NCBI GenBank assembly: GCA_017161075.1
Contig: CP046174.1
Span: forward strand, 806,001 to 870,000
Length of the DNA: 64,000 nucleotides
Direction of reading: 5' to 3'
Origin: Erysipelotrichaceae bacterium 66202529
GTDB lineage: Bacteria; Bacillota_I; Bacilli_A; Erysipelotrichales; Erysipelotrichaceae
In this document: positions 42,163 to 52,265 of the stretch, in pieces
Layout of the letters: each line of letters starts with the position of its first letter
Position numbering within the stretch: the stretch's first letter is position 1
Notes under the pieces: generated by a model
What the model was told of the DNA's origin: nothing
The model's database searches: none
Seen by the model: only the letters and a program-made list of their open reading frames with translations
Program-made: the position numbers and the translations under genes

Positions 42163-43101
42163 ATGAGAACAAGCGAACTTATTTTACAGGAAGTGAAAAA
42201 AGCGGTTATCGGGAAGGATGAACTGCTCGAAAAAATACTGATGGCAATTCTTGCCAACGGACATATTTTGATGGAGGATATGCCAGGCGTGGGGAAAACA
42301 ACGATTGCAAGGGCGTTTGCGGATGCCATGCATTTGGATTGCCGGCGGATGCAGTTTACGATCGATGTCCTGCCTGCGGATGTAACCGGCTTTAGTGTAA
42401 TAGATCCGGAAACCGGGAAAACACGCATTCGTAAAGGCGCAGTATTCACCAATCTGTTTCTCGCAGATGAAATCAATCGTACCTCCTCTAGAACCCAGGC
42501 TGCATTACTTGAGGTCATGGAGGAGGGCAGCGTGAGTGTAGATGGTGTCACAATGAAGCTGGAACAGCCCTTTCTGGTAATTGCGACACAAAACCCCTAC
42601 GGCTCTGCCGGAACACAGCAGCTTCCCGAGAGCCAGCTTGACAGATTTATGATCCGTCTGGAGATTGGCTATCCATCAGAGCAGGATGAAATTGAAATTT
42701 TAAAACGAAAGCAAAAACCGGAAAGCTATACCGTACAAAGAGTGGCGCAGCGTACCCAGATTTTGGAAATGCAGAAAGCATGCAGAGAGGTGTTTGTGCA
42801 TGATTCGCTGTATCATTATATTATTCAACTGCTGCAGGCAACCAGAAATAACCGCCGTATTTATCGGGGGGCAAGTCCGCGAGCCGGAGTATCCCTTATG
42901 GATATGTCCAAGGCCTGTGCTTTCATGCATGGACGAGATTATGTAGTACCGCAGGATATTCAACAGGTGTTTATCGATACGATTGCACATCGTATGCTTA
43001 TGCAGCCGACACATACGGCAGATGCCGCCGCAGCAGGAGAAGCATTGCAGGAAATTCTACAGCAGATACAGCCGCCGCACACCAGAAGGAAGGGACTATG
43101 A
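42163..43101 (+). CDS. MoxR-family AAA+ ATPase
   Basis: 312 residues. Walker A GVGKTT (MEDMPGVGKTTIARAF, about 40-55), Walker B LFLADEINRTSSRTQ (about 104-118), sensor ATQNPYG and the PESQLDRF arginine region. MoxR proteins act as chaperones in maturation of metal- or wall-related enzymes. First gene of a three-gene MoxR/DUF58/transglutaminase operon. ATG at 42163 fits AAGGGAG better than the one at 42160. Confidence 0.88.
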   Translation: MRTSELILQEVKKAVIGKDELLEKILMAILANGHILMEDMPGVGKTTIARAFADAMHLDCRRMQFTIDVLPADVTGFSVIDPETGKTRIRKGAVFTNLFLADEINRTSSRTQAALLEVMEEGSVSVDGVTMKLEQPFLVIATQNPYGSAGTQQLPESQLDRFMIRLEIGYPSEQDEIEILKRKQKPESYTVQRVAQRTQILEMQKACREVFVHDSLYHYIIQLLQATRNNRRIYRGASPRAGVSLMDMSKACAFMHGRDYVVPQDIQQVFIDTIAHRMLMQPTHTADAAAAGEALQEILQQIQPPHTRRKGL

Positions 43102-44030
43102 TCCGTTCCTGGCTTGCTTATCTGTCACTGCTGTTGTTGGATGCCCTGTTATGGGTGAGTGTAGACGGTTATATCTACTATCTGCTGCTTAGAGTTTTGC
43201 TAATGCTGCCAATCCTCAGTTTGCTTCTGTTTCTGGTTGGAAACCGCTTAATACAAATACATGTGGAGCCCTATGCGGAAGGGGGAAAGCTTCGTATCAG
43301 TTCAGCGCTTCCTCTGTTGTTTTGCAGCCGTATCCATGTGAACGGTCTTTGGCACAATGGATTTTATGAAACAAGCGAATCCGTGACAACGGATTTAAAG
43401 CATAATACGAAAAGGCTACAGGCTCCGGATATGGGAAGCGGCCAGTATCATTTACAGCTGAATAAGCTTCAAACAAGAGACCTTCTGGGACTGTATCGAA
43501 GAACAACAAAATTGCATGAGGAAACAAAGATCTTCCGCTTTCCGCAACCGGTACCGGTAACAGAAGCAGTCTATCAGAAAGTAGCAAAGGAAGCACGGCA
43601 GCGGTCAGCCGGTATGCCCGGCAGTGACTATGAGCTGAAGGAGCATCAGGAGGGAGAGCCTCTGCGTCATATACATTTTAAGGCAAGCTACCGATTGAAA
43701 AAAACGATGATTCGGGAATTTCAGAAGGAAGAAGCTTCCAGTCTGCACCTGCATCTTTGCTTTCCACAGGATATCGCTGCCTGTGAGCGTCTTTTATCCG
43801 TCAGCTGTGGCTTCTGTTTGAAGGTGAATGCACAAAACAGCTTGTATATCAGCTGGCAGGCGGCGGATGGATTCCAGCAGATAGAGCTGCGTACGGTACA
43901 GGATATGGATAGCTTTCTGCGAAAGCTCCTTGCGATGCCGCGCGTTTGCGAGGGCACATCCGACTTTGCGGATGGTCTGTGTCTAAATGAGACACTCGTC
44001 TCCCTTATGGTGAAGGAGAACAGCGTATGA
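43098..44030 (+). CDS. DUF58 membrane protein
   Basis: 310 residues with two N-terminal spans (about 5-22 and 27-48) and a DUF58 core marked by GSDYELKEHQEGEPLRHIHFK (GxDYxxxxxYxxGDxxRxIxW-like). ATGA overlap with the MoxR gene and the next gene. Its operon partners suggest one complex at the membrane. Confidence 0.8.
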   Translation: MIRSWLAYLSLLLLDALLWVSVDGYIYYLLLRVLLMLPILSLLLFLVGNRLIQIHVEPYAEGGKLRISSALPLLFCSRIHVNGLWHNGFYETSESVTTDLKHNTKRLQAPDMGSGQYHLQLNKLQTRDLLGLYRRTTKLHEETKIFRFPQPVPVTEAVYQKVAKEARQRSAGMPGSDYELKEHQEGEPLRHIHFKASYRLKKTMIREFQKEEASSLHLHLCFPQDIAACERLLSVSCGFCLKVNAQNSLYISWQAADGFQQIELRTVQDMDSFLRKLLAMPRVCEGTSDFADGLCLNETLVSLMVKENSV

Positions 44031-46147
44031 AAAAAAATATAGCTTCCAGCCTGCTGCTTCTGATGGGAATGCTGTCCTGCTTTGGTGTGTTTCTCTTTTC
44101 CTTCCCTTTTTGGGATCAGATTCTCTGGCTGCTGTATCTGCCAGTGCTTCTGCTCGCATTGCTTGTATTTCACCAGCTTTTACTGCATCGGAAAAAGAAA
44201 AGCATCCTTTTATTAAGTGGACTTTTGGCTTTGGCAGGCGTATTCAGCTTTCCTGTACTGCTGGAGGGAGGACATATTGCCTATAATGTGATAACGGATG
44301 TATACCATACCTATAGCGGTTATGTTTTTTATCCATATGATATATCGGATACTGCCTTTTTATGCCAGCTTCAGGTGACCTGGCTGCTGCTATACGTAAG
44401 CATCTGGCTGTTTTGCGGAATGCTGGCCTTTTGGAGAAGCCGTCACTATTTCGCATTGTTCATGCTCTCTTTTCTGCCAGTCTTTTTTGTTCTGCTGTAT
44501 CAGACACCAATTCCCTGGCTGTTTGCCATGCCTCTGATCGTCTTTTGGCTTACCCTGCTGCTATCGCGGAAAGGTGCCAAAAACGGCAATACATCCTATG
44601 TCCGTCTGAGTGCCCTTGTTTTGAGTGTGTTCTGTGTATTCTTTACATTTTTGATCACACCGCCGGATTCCTATGAAATAAGAAGCTCCAGCGGCACCCT
44701 TCGAGAACGCCTGCTGCAGCGGGTGGATGAAATTGCCTATACTCTGACGCATGCGGATGAAAAGGATGGAGAGGTAGATCTTGGAAGAGCCGCAAATCGT
44801 TTATACACTGGAGCTACACAGCTGATCGTTCGCTCTAAAGATGCAAAGGGGACAATCTATTTGAAAAGCTACAGCGGGGCACGCTATGAGGATAATCGCT
44901 GGCAATCCCTTCCAGAAACAAGCTACGAGACGCTGAACGCTTATGACTGGGGCAGTGTAGATACCTGGCTGGATAAGAAAAATCCCGCCTTTACTCAGAT
45001 TTTGCAGAAAACCGGAGCGCTGATGCACCTAGAAATCGAGGATCACCGTGCGTCGAAGCGCTATGCTCTGACACCGTATCTCATGAAAACAGTATCGCCT
45101 GAGACAACCCCGTGGTATGATGCCTATCGCAGCGATCATGAGGATGTGATGCAGTATGCGGCATATGAGCTTTCCAGCACAAACATGACGGGAACTGCAA
45201 CAGCGGCACAGGATGACTATACTGCATTTGTCGCAAAGGAATATTTGCAGGTGCCATCCGAATTATCCAAGCTGTTTGATAACATATATCCGTATCAGGA
45301 TATAGAGCCGTCACAAATTTCTGAAATACAGGAGCAAATCTGTACCTATTTAGCAGATACAGCAAGCTATACGCTAAAGCCGGGAAGAACGCCGGATAAC
45401 AGAGATTTTGTGGAATTTTTTCTGAAGGAAAACAAGAAGGGATATTGTGTTCATTATGCTACAACAGCAGTTATGCTGTTTCGGTATATGGGAATACCCG
45501 CACGTTATGCAGAGGGCTTCGCTTTTCAGGCGGGGAAGATGACGGATGGCAGCATCGCAGTACCTGATCAGAGCGCTCATGCCTGGGTGGAAATATTTGA
45601 TTCTGAAAAGGGCTGGATTCCGGTAGAGGTAACACCGGGCTTTCAAAGTGAAAGCTCAGCTTCTTCGCAAACAACCGTTACGCGTCAGCAGCAGGGAAGC
45701 AATACCACCTCGCAAAGCAATACATCCAAACCGAAAGAAACGAATTCACAAACACCACAGGAGCATACGGAAGCAGGGAATGAGGCAGCAGCGTCAGGAA
45801 CGATTGGAACAGCAGTCGCAGTGGGACTGGGTGTCCTGCTCACCGTGTTATCCTACATCCTTCAGCGACGTCTTCGCATTGCATACAGAGAGAAACAATG
45901 TCTTCAGGCGGATGCGAAAAAGGGAATCTGTCACAGCTATCGTTATCTCCTCAGCTTTATGAAGGAGGATGAGCTGCACAAGCCTATACGTCTTTTATGT
46001 GAGGAGGCCCTGTATTCCTCTCATCAGATGAAAAAGGAACAGGAGGTTCTGGTCTATGGATATGCACAAAAGCAGATTAGAAGAAAAATGCGGCAGTCCT
46101 CTATCATAAAAAGAATACAGCTTCGCTATCTGCGTGCTCTGGGATAA
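44027..46147 (+). CDS. Membrane protein with transglutaminase-like domain
   Basis: 706 residues. About seven spans in the first 210 residues, an extracytoplasmic transglutaminase core (KGYCVHYATTAVMLFRYMGI with catalytic Cys about 475, SAHAWVEIFD with His about 519), a Ser/Thr/Gln-rich linker, one more span (about 590-610) and a cytoplasmic tail. A typical partner of MoxR and DUF58 proteins. Confidence 0.88.
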   Translation: MKKNIASSLLLLMGMLSCFGVFLFSFPFWDQILWLLYLPVLLLALLVFHQLLLHRKKKSILLLSGLLALAGVFSFPVLLEGGHIAYNVITDVYHTYSGYVFYPYDISDTAFLCQLQVTWLLLYVSIWLFCGMLAFWRSRHYFALFMLSFLPVFFVLLYQTPIPWLFAMPLIVFWLTLLLSRKGAKNGNTSYVRLSALVLSVFCVFFTFLITPPDSYEIRSSSGTLRERLLQRVDEIAYTLTHADEKDGEVDLGRAANRLYTGATQLIVRSKDAKGTIYLKSYSGARYEDNRWQSLPETSYETLNAYDWGSVDTWLDKKNPAFTQILQKTGALMHLEIEDHRASKRYALTPYLMKTVSPETTPWYDAYRSDHEDVMQYAAYELSSTNMTGTATAAQDDYTAFVAKEYLQVPSELSKLFDNIYPYQDIEPSQISEIQEQICTYLADTASYTLKPGRTPDNRDFVEFFLKENKKGYCVHYATTAVMLFRYMGIPARYAEGFAFQAGKMTDGSIAVPDQSAHAWVEIFDSEKGWIPVEVTPGFQSESSASSQTTVTRQQQGSNTTSQSNTSKPKETNSQTPQEHTEAGNEAAASGTIGTAVAVGLGVLLTVLSYILQRRLRIAYREKQCLQADAKKGICHSYRYLLSFMKEDELHKPIRLLCEEALYSSHQMKKEQEVLVYGYAQKQIRRKMRQSSIIKRIQLRYLRALG

Positions 46148-46192
46148 AAAATATGCGCATTCTGTACACTGTATCAGCTATGCGCATATTTT
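46148..46192. terminator. Bidirectional terminator between convergent genes
   Basis: AAAATATGCGCAT (46148-46160) pairs perfectly with ATGCGCATATTTT (46180-46192). Confidence 0.85.
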
Positions 46193-46194
46193 CT

Positions 46195-46590
46195 TTATTT
46201 CTCCAGCTTACTGAGAGCTCGTGCTTCAAATGACTCCTTCTTAACAATGAAGCGGTCATGCTGTGCCGTACCAATCGTATCCTTTGCATCTCTTGCGATG
46301 ATATGAAAGGATACCTTTTTGCGGTCAACAGCAGTGATCTCTACCTCTGCCTCAACCTCCATACCGGCAGGAGTCGCAGCATCATGGGTCGTATTCATCA
46401 TGACACCGACACTTGTTTCCCCCTCATCCAGAAACTGATCGAGACAGGAGGCGGCTGTATTTTCCATCAGCGCAATCATCATTGGTGTTGCATAGACATT
46501 TACGATTCCGCTTCCTACATGTGATGCCAGCATGCTTTCTTCCACCGTAATTTTTTTTGTGAGCTTTGTATGCAGTTTGATTTCTTTCAT
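46195..46590 (-). CDS. Hot-dog fold thioesterase (fluoroacetyl-CoA thioesterase-like)
   Basis: 131 residues. VYATPMMIALMENTAASCLD and GETSVGVMMNTTHDAATPAG fit the FlK-like family (Thr, Glu and His of the active site at expected positions). Hydrolyses a small acyl-CoA; the true substrate is unknown. Confidence 0.75.
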   Translation of the reverse strand: MKEIKLHTKLTKKITVEESMLASHVGSGIVNVYATPMMIALMENTAASCLDQFLDEGETSVGVMMNTTHDAATPAGMEVEAEVEITAVDRKKVSFHIIARDAKDTIGTAQHDRFIVKKESFEARALSKLEK

Positions 46591-46675
46591 ATACGTACCT
46601 TCCTTTTACGTTCACTATTATAGCATAATCCACAGAAATGCTTCCATACTAACGGTAGAAATTGGAGGAATGCTT

Positions 46676-47362
46676 ATGTTTATTTATGATACAAAACTAC
46701 CGTTTGAGGTACAGATTACACGACCGGATATGAAATATTATTTACTGCTAGACCGGCAGCTACAGGGCTGCAGCAGTGGTCTGAAGCAGGCCTCTGTCTA
46801 TATACGGCAAAGCTTTATGATAAATAATCCAACCTTTCATGATATATTTATGCGTTTGGGAGCACGTCAGATCAGTGATATGGAGGTACTTAGCCGTGTA
46901 ATACATCAAATGCACGGAGAGGATGACCGCTATTATGATGAATCCAATGATGATACACCTGTATTTGAGTTTATCAAGCCGTGTCAGTCAGAGGATGATA
47001 CGTGCTGCTGCCATGCAGAAGCAGAGGAAGACCAGCATCATGTCAATAATGATCTGACTGCAGCTGTAATGCGTGATATGCAGTTTGAGGAAAAACAGAT
47101 TCACCTGTATGAGGAGCTGATTCGCTATATTCAGGATGATGGAGCGGATGAAGCCTTCTCCTATTTGCTGGACAGTGCGAAAAAGGCAATGGATACGTTA
47201 AAAAATCTGCTGCATATTCTTACAACGCATACGGAAATGAAAGACTTTGGTGAAGGAGATACCCATAACGCCTGGGATCTGGATACCTCCAATTATTTTG
47301 ATAAACCAAATCCGATCTTTGTGAATCCTTCAGATCTTGAAGATTTTCCTTTTAAAAAATAG
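46676..47362 (+). CDS. Mn-catalase/CotJC-like ferritin-fold protein
   Basis: 228 residues. FIYDTKLPFEVQITRPDMKY at the start is characteristic of CotJC-like spore-coat proteins and manganese catalases. Later helices carry the metal-ligand Glu/His pattern (VMRDMQFEEKQIHLYEELI). A Cys/Glu/His-rich insert (DDTCCCHAEAEEDQHH) is unusual. Start at 46676, because GGAGG is 7 bp upstream. Confidence 0.7.
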   Translation: MFIYDTKLPFEVQITRPDMKYYLLLDRQLQGCSSGLKQASVYIRQSFMINNPTFHDIFMRLGARQISDMEVLSRVIHQMHGEDDRYYDESNDDTPVFEFIKPCQSEDDTCCCHAEAEEDQHHVNNDLTAAVMRDMQFEEKQIHLYEELIRYIQDDGADEAFSYLLDSAKKAMDTLKNLLHILTTHTEMKDFGEGDTHNAWDLDTSNYFDKPNPIFVNPSDLEDFPFKK

Positions 47363-47574
47363 AAAATAAAAAAACAAAAGTATAAAGCTGAGCAAATAAA
47401 AACAACGGCATATCTGTATAACGAGCATAAAAGGATGAAGACAGCTCTTTAACTCCGACAAGTGGATGTTACAGATAAATTGTTGTTTTTTTATGGTATA
47501 CAGAAAGATTAAAGCGAAATACCAATCAGTTCATTATATACAAAATCCTTACGTTCCCTGTATAATAAGTACAG

Positions 47575-48579
47575 GTGATATGTTTGAAAAGTGTAAAATC
47601 CATGCAGGAACAAAAGCAGCAGCGCAAATCTGGAATACGGCATTTGCGTATGATCCTGTTGCTGTTTGTAATATTTTTAATCATTTACACGGTGTTTTCC
47701 TATTTCCTGGTAAAGCTGATGCTGGAGGATACCCGTATTTCTTTTCTGCCTGGATTTCTTCTTCATGCTGGTATTATGCTGTTCTGGTTTTTGCCGGTCC
47801 GCATGTTATGGAGCTGTCGGAGAATTGGCAGGCTTTTGTTTCAGCTTTTTTCCATCATGAATATATATACTGTATATGAGCTGATTTCACTATTTCAGGT
47901 TTCAATTACAAAGGATCATGCACCTCTGCGCCTTGTGTTTGCCGCGCTTGTAATCGGCAAGGCTGTCCTTGTATTGTATGTGGCATGGCAGCTTCAAAGG
48001 GATTCGCAAATTATTTGTATATGGAAAAGGATAGCGGAACCACAGGAAGAAGCTGAACCAATCATTTCCCTTCCATCAGACACACGGATTCCGCATGATC
48101 GGCGTGTGGATATGCGTGCTCGTAATCGTATCCGTGCGTGCTCACTTGCCCTTCTTCTGTATCAGTACGGCATGCTGGTACTTTTATATCTGCTGCTGTT
48201 TCTTTTGCGCTACTATATCAATGATGTTCAGGGGATGCAGTTTATGCAGCGAACATTGCTTATGGCATCGCTGTTTTCCGCTCTGATCTGGTCTTTGCCG
48301 GTTGTCTCGCTGTTTTTGTATAAGCCGTGGAGCCGTTGGATTATTCCTGTAATGTGGATCATGGAGGGCATTCGTCTGCTGCTTACCATACCGCAGCTTG
48401 TTGATATATTTAACACACAAAATTATCAGCTGATATCCTGGACAGTGCTTGTGGTTCTGGAGTTTCTGCGCTATGTGCTGCTCTATCGCCTGTTGTCATA
48501 TTTTCTAAAGGATCCCTTTGTACGTGTTTACTGGCTGCGAAATTATCATGCCAGCATTCAGGAAGACCAGGAATTGTAA
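47575..48579 (+). CDS. Polytopic membrane protein, unknown function
   Basis: Up to 334 residues. Eight or so hydrophobic spans in two blocks of about four, with a cytoplasmic loop (about 146-178). The start is uncertain: GTG at 47575, a TTG at 47584 with AGGTGAT upstream, or the ATG at 47602. No family recognised. Confidence 0.6.
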   Translation: MICLKSVKSMQEQKQQRKSGIRHLRMILLLFVIFLIIYTVFSYFLVKLMLEDTRISFLPGFLLHAGIMLFWFLPVRMLWSCRRIGRLLFQLFSIMNIYTVYELISLFQVSITKDHAPLRLVFAALVIGKAVLVLYVAWQLQRDSQIICIWKRIAEPQEEAEPIISLPSDTRIPHDRRVDMRARNRIRACSLALLLYQYGMLVLLYLLLFLLRYYINDVQGMQFMQRTLLMASLFSALIWSLPVVSLFLYKPWSRWIIPVMWIMEGIRLLLTIPQLVDIFNTQNYQLISWTVLVVLEFLRYVLLYRLLSYFLKDPFVRVYWLRNYHASIQEDQEL

Positions 48580-48601
48580 TATGTGATGAAGAGAAATGAA
48601 C

Positions 48602-48630
48602 TTCATATTCTGTCCTTTCCATGATATACT
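48602..48630 (+). promoter_or_regulatory. Promoter of deoC
   Basis: TTCATA, a 17-bp spacer, then TATACT at 48625-48630 with an extended TG. Confidence 0.5.
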
Positions 48631-48667
48631 AAAAGTACATTGGAAAGATACAACAGGAGGATATTTT

Positions 48668-49330
48668 ATGGAAATGAATAAGTATATTGATCATACGCTT
48701 TTAAAGGCTGATGCTACGTATGACAAGATTGCGGTATTATGTGCAGAAGCAAAGGAATATGATTTTACGAGTGTATGCGTAAACAGCTATTGGGTTTCAA
48801 CATGTGCAGAGCTGTTGAAGGACAGCGATGTGAAGGTTTGCACAGTTGTGGGCTTCCCGCTGGGAGCGATGAGTACAAAAGCCAAGGCATTTGAAGCGTC
48901 CAATGCCATTGCGGATGGTGCCAGTGAAATTGACATGGTTTTGAATATCGGTGAAATGAAGGCAGGGCATTATGATGCTGTGCGTGAGGATGTGAAGGCT
49001 GTTGTTGAGGCTGCAGCAGGAAATTGTGTAAAGGTGATTCTGGAAAATTGTCTTCTTACAAAGGAAGAGATTGTAAAGGCCTGTGAGCTTTGTGTGGAAG
49101 CTGGTGCGGCGTTTGTTAAAACATCTACCGGATTCTCTACAAGCGGGGCAACGCCTGAGGATGTAAAGCTGATGAAGGACACGGTGCAGGGACACTGCCT
49201 TGTGAAAGCAGCCGGAGGAGTTCGCTGCTATGAGGATATGGAAAAAATGATAGAAGCAGGAGCTGACCGTATCGGTACAAGTGCAGGCGTAAAGCTGATG
49301 CAAAGAGAAACCAGTGAGGGTGGCTATTAA
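48668..49330 (+). CDS. deoC: Deoxyribose-phosphate aldolase
   Basis: 220 residues, the standard length. Splits 2-deoxyribose-5-phosphate into glyceraldehyde-3-phosphate and acetaldehyde in the cytoplasm. [12 protein letters not shown] at the start, then [38 protein letters not shown] (Schiff-base Lys about 152) and VKAAGGVR (second catalytic Lys). Stands alone, without other deo genes. SD AGGAGG. Confidence 0.95.
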   Translation: MEMNKYIDHTLLKADATYDKIAVLCAEAKEYDFTSVCVNSYWVSTCAELLKDSDVKVCTVVGFPLGAMSTKAKAFEASNAIADGASEIDMVLNIGEMKAGHYDAVREDVKAVVEAAAGNCVKVILENCLLTKEEIVKACELCVEAGAAFVKTSTGFSTSGATPEDVKLMKDTVQGHCLVKAAGGVRCYEDMEKMIEAGADRIGTSAGVKLMQRETSEGGY

Positions 49331-49355
49331 ACAGTGGGAAACCGCTGTTTTTTTT
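49329..49355 (+). terminator. Terminator of deoC
   Basis: AAACAGTGG/CCGCTGTTT with a GAAA loop, then T run. Confidence 0.85.
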
Positions 49356-49810
49356 CTGGATGGAAATCCTGTTCTGTATGGCATTGCGTGTTATCTTGTT
49401 GAAATAATAAGGTTGATATGACGTTGAAATATCGGTTACATGCTTACGTTTTTTTAACATAAAGCTGTGCTTCACAGAAGCTTTTGTGTATGGGAATGGA
49501 AGGTAGAAGCATCGCTTCATGGAAGGCTTACCGTTTTTACACATTCCTAACTCGTTTTCGGCTATGAAGATGGCTTACAATTTTCTGTGTGACTGTGAAA
49601 AATATATAAAAACTCATTATATTCATCAATCTCAATAACTGGAAAGATCGCAAATTGTTATGATGCTTTGTACAGCATTATCGTATTCCACCTTTTCATT
49701 TTTTCAAATCAGCTATGCAACCATTCTAACGCAAAAAATCTATAAAAATTTGCTGTTTTATCTTGCCAAACAAGGAATCTTATGATATTATATCTAAGCG
49801 CTAAAGAAGT
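49356..49810. other. Intergenic, no gene seen
   Basis: No supported frame. The region leads to tRNA-Asn; I could not fix a clear promoter. Confidence 0.5.
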
Positions 49811-49886
49811 GCCTTAATAGCTCAGTTGGTAGAGCATCCGGCTGTTAACCGGCAGGTCACAGGTTCAAGTCCTGTTTAAGGCGCCA
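49811..49886 (+). tRNA. tRNA-Asn (GTT)
   Basis: 76 nt with CCA encoded. Acceptor GCCTTAA pairs with TTAAGGC; loop CTGTTAA with anticodon GTT. Pair 27-43 is a T/C mismatch; the other anticodon-stem pairs are intact. Confidence 0.92.
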
Positions 49887-49900
49887 GTAAAGCAAGTAAG

Positions 49901-49923
49901 CCCGTGTAAAACGGGTTTTTTAT
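49901..49923 (+). terminator. Terminator of tRNA-Asn
   Basis: CCCGT/ACGGG, then T6. Confidence 0.8.
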
Positions 49924-50236
49924 TATATATAGAATTTTCATTTCTTTTCTATCACCAGAAGGAGCAAGGCTGCTGCACGAAAATGAAAAAGGACTTATAG
50001 CAAATGCAAGGAACAGCTCTGTGGAAAGCAATATCGTCTATGAGCTTTCACTCTTCATGGCTTTTACGATGGTCGTGTCATAACCGCCTTTGGATGTTGG
50101 GGCTAGGTGTGGACAATGGCAGTATGCAGAAGCTAAATCTTTTCATTGTTTTAAAAGCCTTCGGTTTAGATGCGGAAGTAGGGATTCCTGATGAAGTCTG
50201 TTCTATTCTCTGCTATAATATGGAGGAGAAAAGAGG
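49924..50236. other. Intergenic with no convincing gene
   Basis: About 310 bp. A 78-codon open frame (50004-50240) has no SD and a composition unlike neighbouring proteins, so I leave it out. Confidence 0.45.
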
Positions 50237-51316
50237 ATGAGATTATTTATGACACAAATCAATAGAATTAAACAGTTTTCTGATGCCTTTGGGCCAAGCG
50301 GATTTGAGGATGATGTGGTAGCACTGGCACAGGAGGAAGCAGCTCCATTTTGTGTGTGCAAAGAGGATCATATGCGCAATCTGTATTTGACGAGAAAGGA
50401 AGATACCGGCAAGGGTGTGAACATCATGCTGGATGCGCACAGTGATGAGGTAGGCTTTATCATACAGGCTGTGAAGCCGAATGGTCTGCTTCGTTTTTTA
50501 CCCCTCGGCGGCTGGGATGTAAAAAATATCATTGCCAACAAGGTGTGGATTAAAAACAGAGATGGAAAGCTCATACCGGGTATTGTTTGCAGCAAGCCGG
50601 TGCATTTTATGAATGCATCCGAACAGGGGAAAGCGCTTGGGTTTGAGGATGTGCTGATCGATGTCGGTGCACAGAGCGCACAGGAGGTTCAGGACACCTA
50701 TCACATCGGTATCGGAGCACCCGTTGTCCCTGCCGTAGCCTGTACATATGATGAGGAGCATCAGATATTTATGGGAAAGGCGTTTGATAATCGAATCGGC
50801 TGTGCTGCTGTTGTGGAAACCATGGCACGCCTGCATGAGCAGTCACTGTCCAATACCGTAACTGCGACGCTTTCCTCTCAGGAGGAGGTCGGTGAACGCG
50901 GAATGACCTGTGTCATGAATAATGTGAAGCCGGATGTGGTTATTTGTTTTGAGGGCTGTCCTGCGGATGACAGCTTTGAAGAAGACTATATGATACAAAG
51001 TGCTTTAAAAAAAGGGCCGATGCTGCGTCATTTTGACCGTTCAATGATCACCTCACCGCGCTTTCAGCGATTTGCTCTTGATCTGGCACAGGAATGCGCG
51101 ATACCCGTTCAGGAAAGTGTGAGAAAAGGCGGCGGAACCAATGGCGGCATTACACATACTGCACAATACGGAATTCCAACGATTGTTATCGGTGTTCCGG
51201 TGCGTTATGCACATTCCTCTTATGGTATCCTGGCATACCAGGATTATGACCATGCAGTTAAGCTGGCGGTTGAAATCATCCATAAGCTGAATAGAGAAAC
51301 CGTGGAGCAATTCTGA
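50237..51316 (+). CDS. M42-family metallo-aminopeptidase
   Basis: 359 residues. Zinc ligands and catalytic residues of M42: MLDAHSDEVGF (His, Asp), GKAFDNRIGC (bridging Asp), SSQEEVGERG (catalytic and ligand Glu), CFEGCPADD (Asp/Glu) and RYAHSSYG (His). Cytoplasmic dodecameric peptidase trimming N-termini of peptides. GGAGG 9 bp before the ATG. Confidence 0.9.
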   Translation: MRLFMTQINRIKQFSDAFGPSGFEDDVVALAQEEAAPFCVCKEDHMRNLYLTRKEDTGKGVNIMLDAHSDEVGFIIQAVKPNGLLRFLPLGGWDVKNIIANKVWIKNRDGKLIPGIVCSKPVHFMNASEQGKALGFEDVLIDVGAQSAQEVQDTYHIGIGAPVVPAVACTYDEEHQIFMGKAFDNRIGCAAVVETMARLHEQSLSNTVTATLSSQEEVGERGMTCVMNNVKPDVVICFEGCPADDSFEEDYMIQSALKKGPMLRHFDRSMITSPRFQRFALDLAQECAIPVQESVRKGGGTNGGITHTAQYGIPTIVIGVPVRYAHSSYGILAYQDYDHAVKLAVEIIHKLNRETVEQF

Positions 51317-51336
51317 TTTCAGAATGCTCCATTTTC
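51304..51336 (+). terminator. Terminator of the M42 gene
   Basis: GGAGCA/TGCTCC with inner TTCTG/CAGAA; it overlaps the stop codon. Only a short T run. Confidence 0.55.
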
Positions 51337-51625
51337 TGTATATAAGCTAAAGAGCCTTTCAAAAGGAGTGCTTTATGAAACAAGATGGAAATTAAATTCC
51401 TCAGCCTGAACTGGAATTGCAGACATATGAGAAAAGCGTGTTATGATGAGCGTTGTTTTTTATTTCATGTAACACGTATTCCATAAAAGCTCTTTGTAAT
51501 TACGAAGAAGCAAAATGCCAAAAGCAAGTGTTAAAAATAGGAGCATATTTGACAGCTTTCCTTGGTGGAACTTCTTTTTGTGAAACGATATAATAAGGCT
51601 GTAAATGAATAAGGAGGAATGTTGT

Positions 51626-52087
51626 ATGAAGTTAGGAAACAGTTTATTTCAAGCACGAAGAAAAAGCGGACTTTCTCAGGAGGCAGTGGCAGAAAAGCTG
51701 GGCGTAAGCAGGCAGACCGTTTCAAAGTGGGAAACGGATGAGACAGTACCGGATATTTGTCAGTCGAAAAAAATGGCGGTTCTTTACAATATGACACTGG
51801 ATGATTTAATTGATTTTGACCTTGAACAAAATAAAATTCAGGAAATTATTGAAAAAACAAATGAATCTGTGGAAGAAAAAATTGATTGGACAAAGGCATG
51901 GGGACAAAAATATCCTATATTGCTTACCTATCAGAGTATTGTGGATATTCCCTTTTATGCACAAAGGTTATGCGCCATGCTGGATAAGCTGCAACAGGAC
52001 TATGGCTGGACAGAACAAGATGCCATGCTGGTTTTAAAGGATATCCTGGCACAGGCTTGGAAAAACCGTCAGAAATCATCGATGTGA
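51626..52087 (+). CDS. Xre-family regulator
   Basis: 153 residues. N-terminal HTH (LGNSLFQARRKSGLSQEAVAEKLGVSRQTVSKWE, cited in parts: LSQEAVAEKLGVSRQTVSKW) followed by DETVPDICQSKKMAVLYNMTLD. The C-terminal helical half (about 80-150) is of unknown role. SD AAGGAGG. No operon partner. Confidence 0.8.
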   Translation: MKLGNSLFQARRKSGLSQEAVAEKLGVSRQTVSKWETDETVPDICQSKKMAVLYNMTLDDLIDFDLEQNKIQEIIEKTNESVEEKIDWTKAWGQKYPILLTYQSIVDIPFYAQRLCAMLDKLQQDYGWTEQDAMLVLKDILAQAWKNRQKSSM

Positions 52088-52265
52088 TATGGAATAAGCA
52101 TACTTCTGTATGCCGGTATGAACGCCCGTATGATCCTTGGCTGACGGGAAATCAGGCAATTTATAAAAAATTTACAATTCTAACGGGGATTGCCTCTTTA
52201 CAGATCTGTTGGTCTTTGATACAATAGCAATCAAATTCATAACAGAAAAGGAGAGATATTATTTT

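Noticed and set aside
47466..47879. 137-residue plus-strand frame overlapping the 47575 gene
   Set aside because: Different frame from the membrane protein, lower coding quality and no SD.
50004..50240. 78-residue frame before the M42 peptidase
   Set aside because: No SD, Trp/Ser/Met-rich, and no family resemblance; probably chance.
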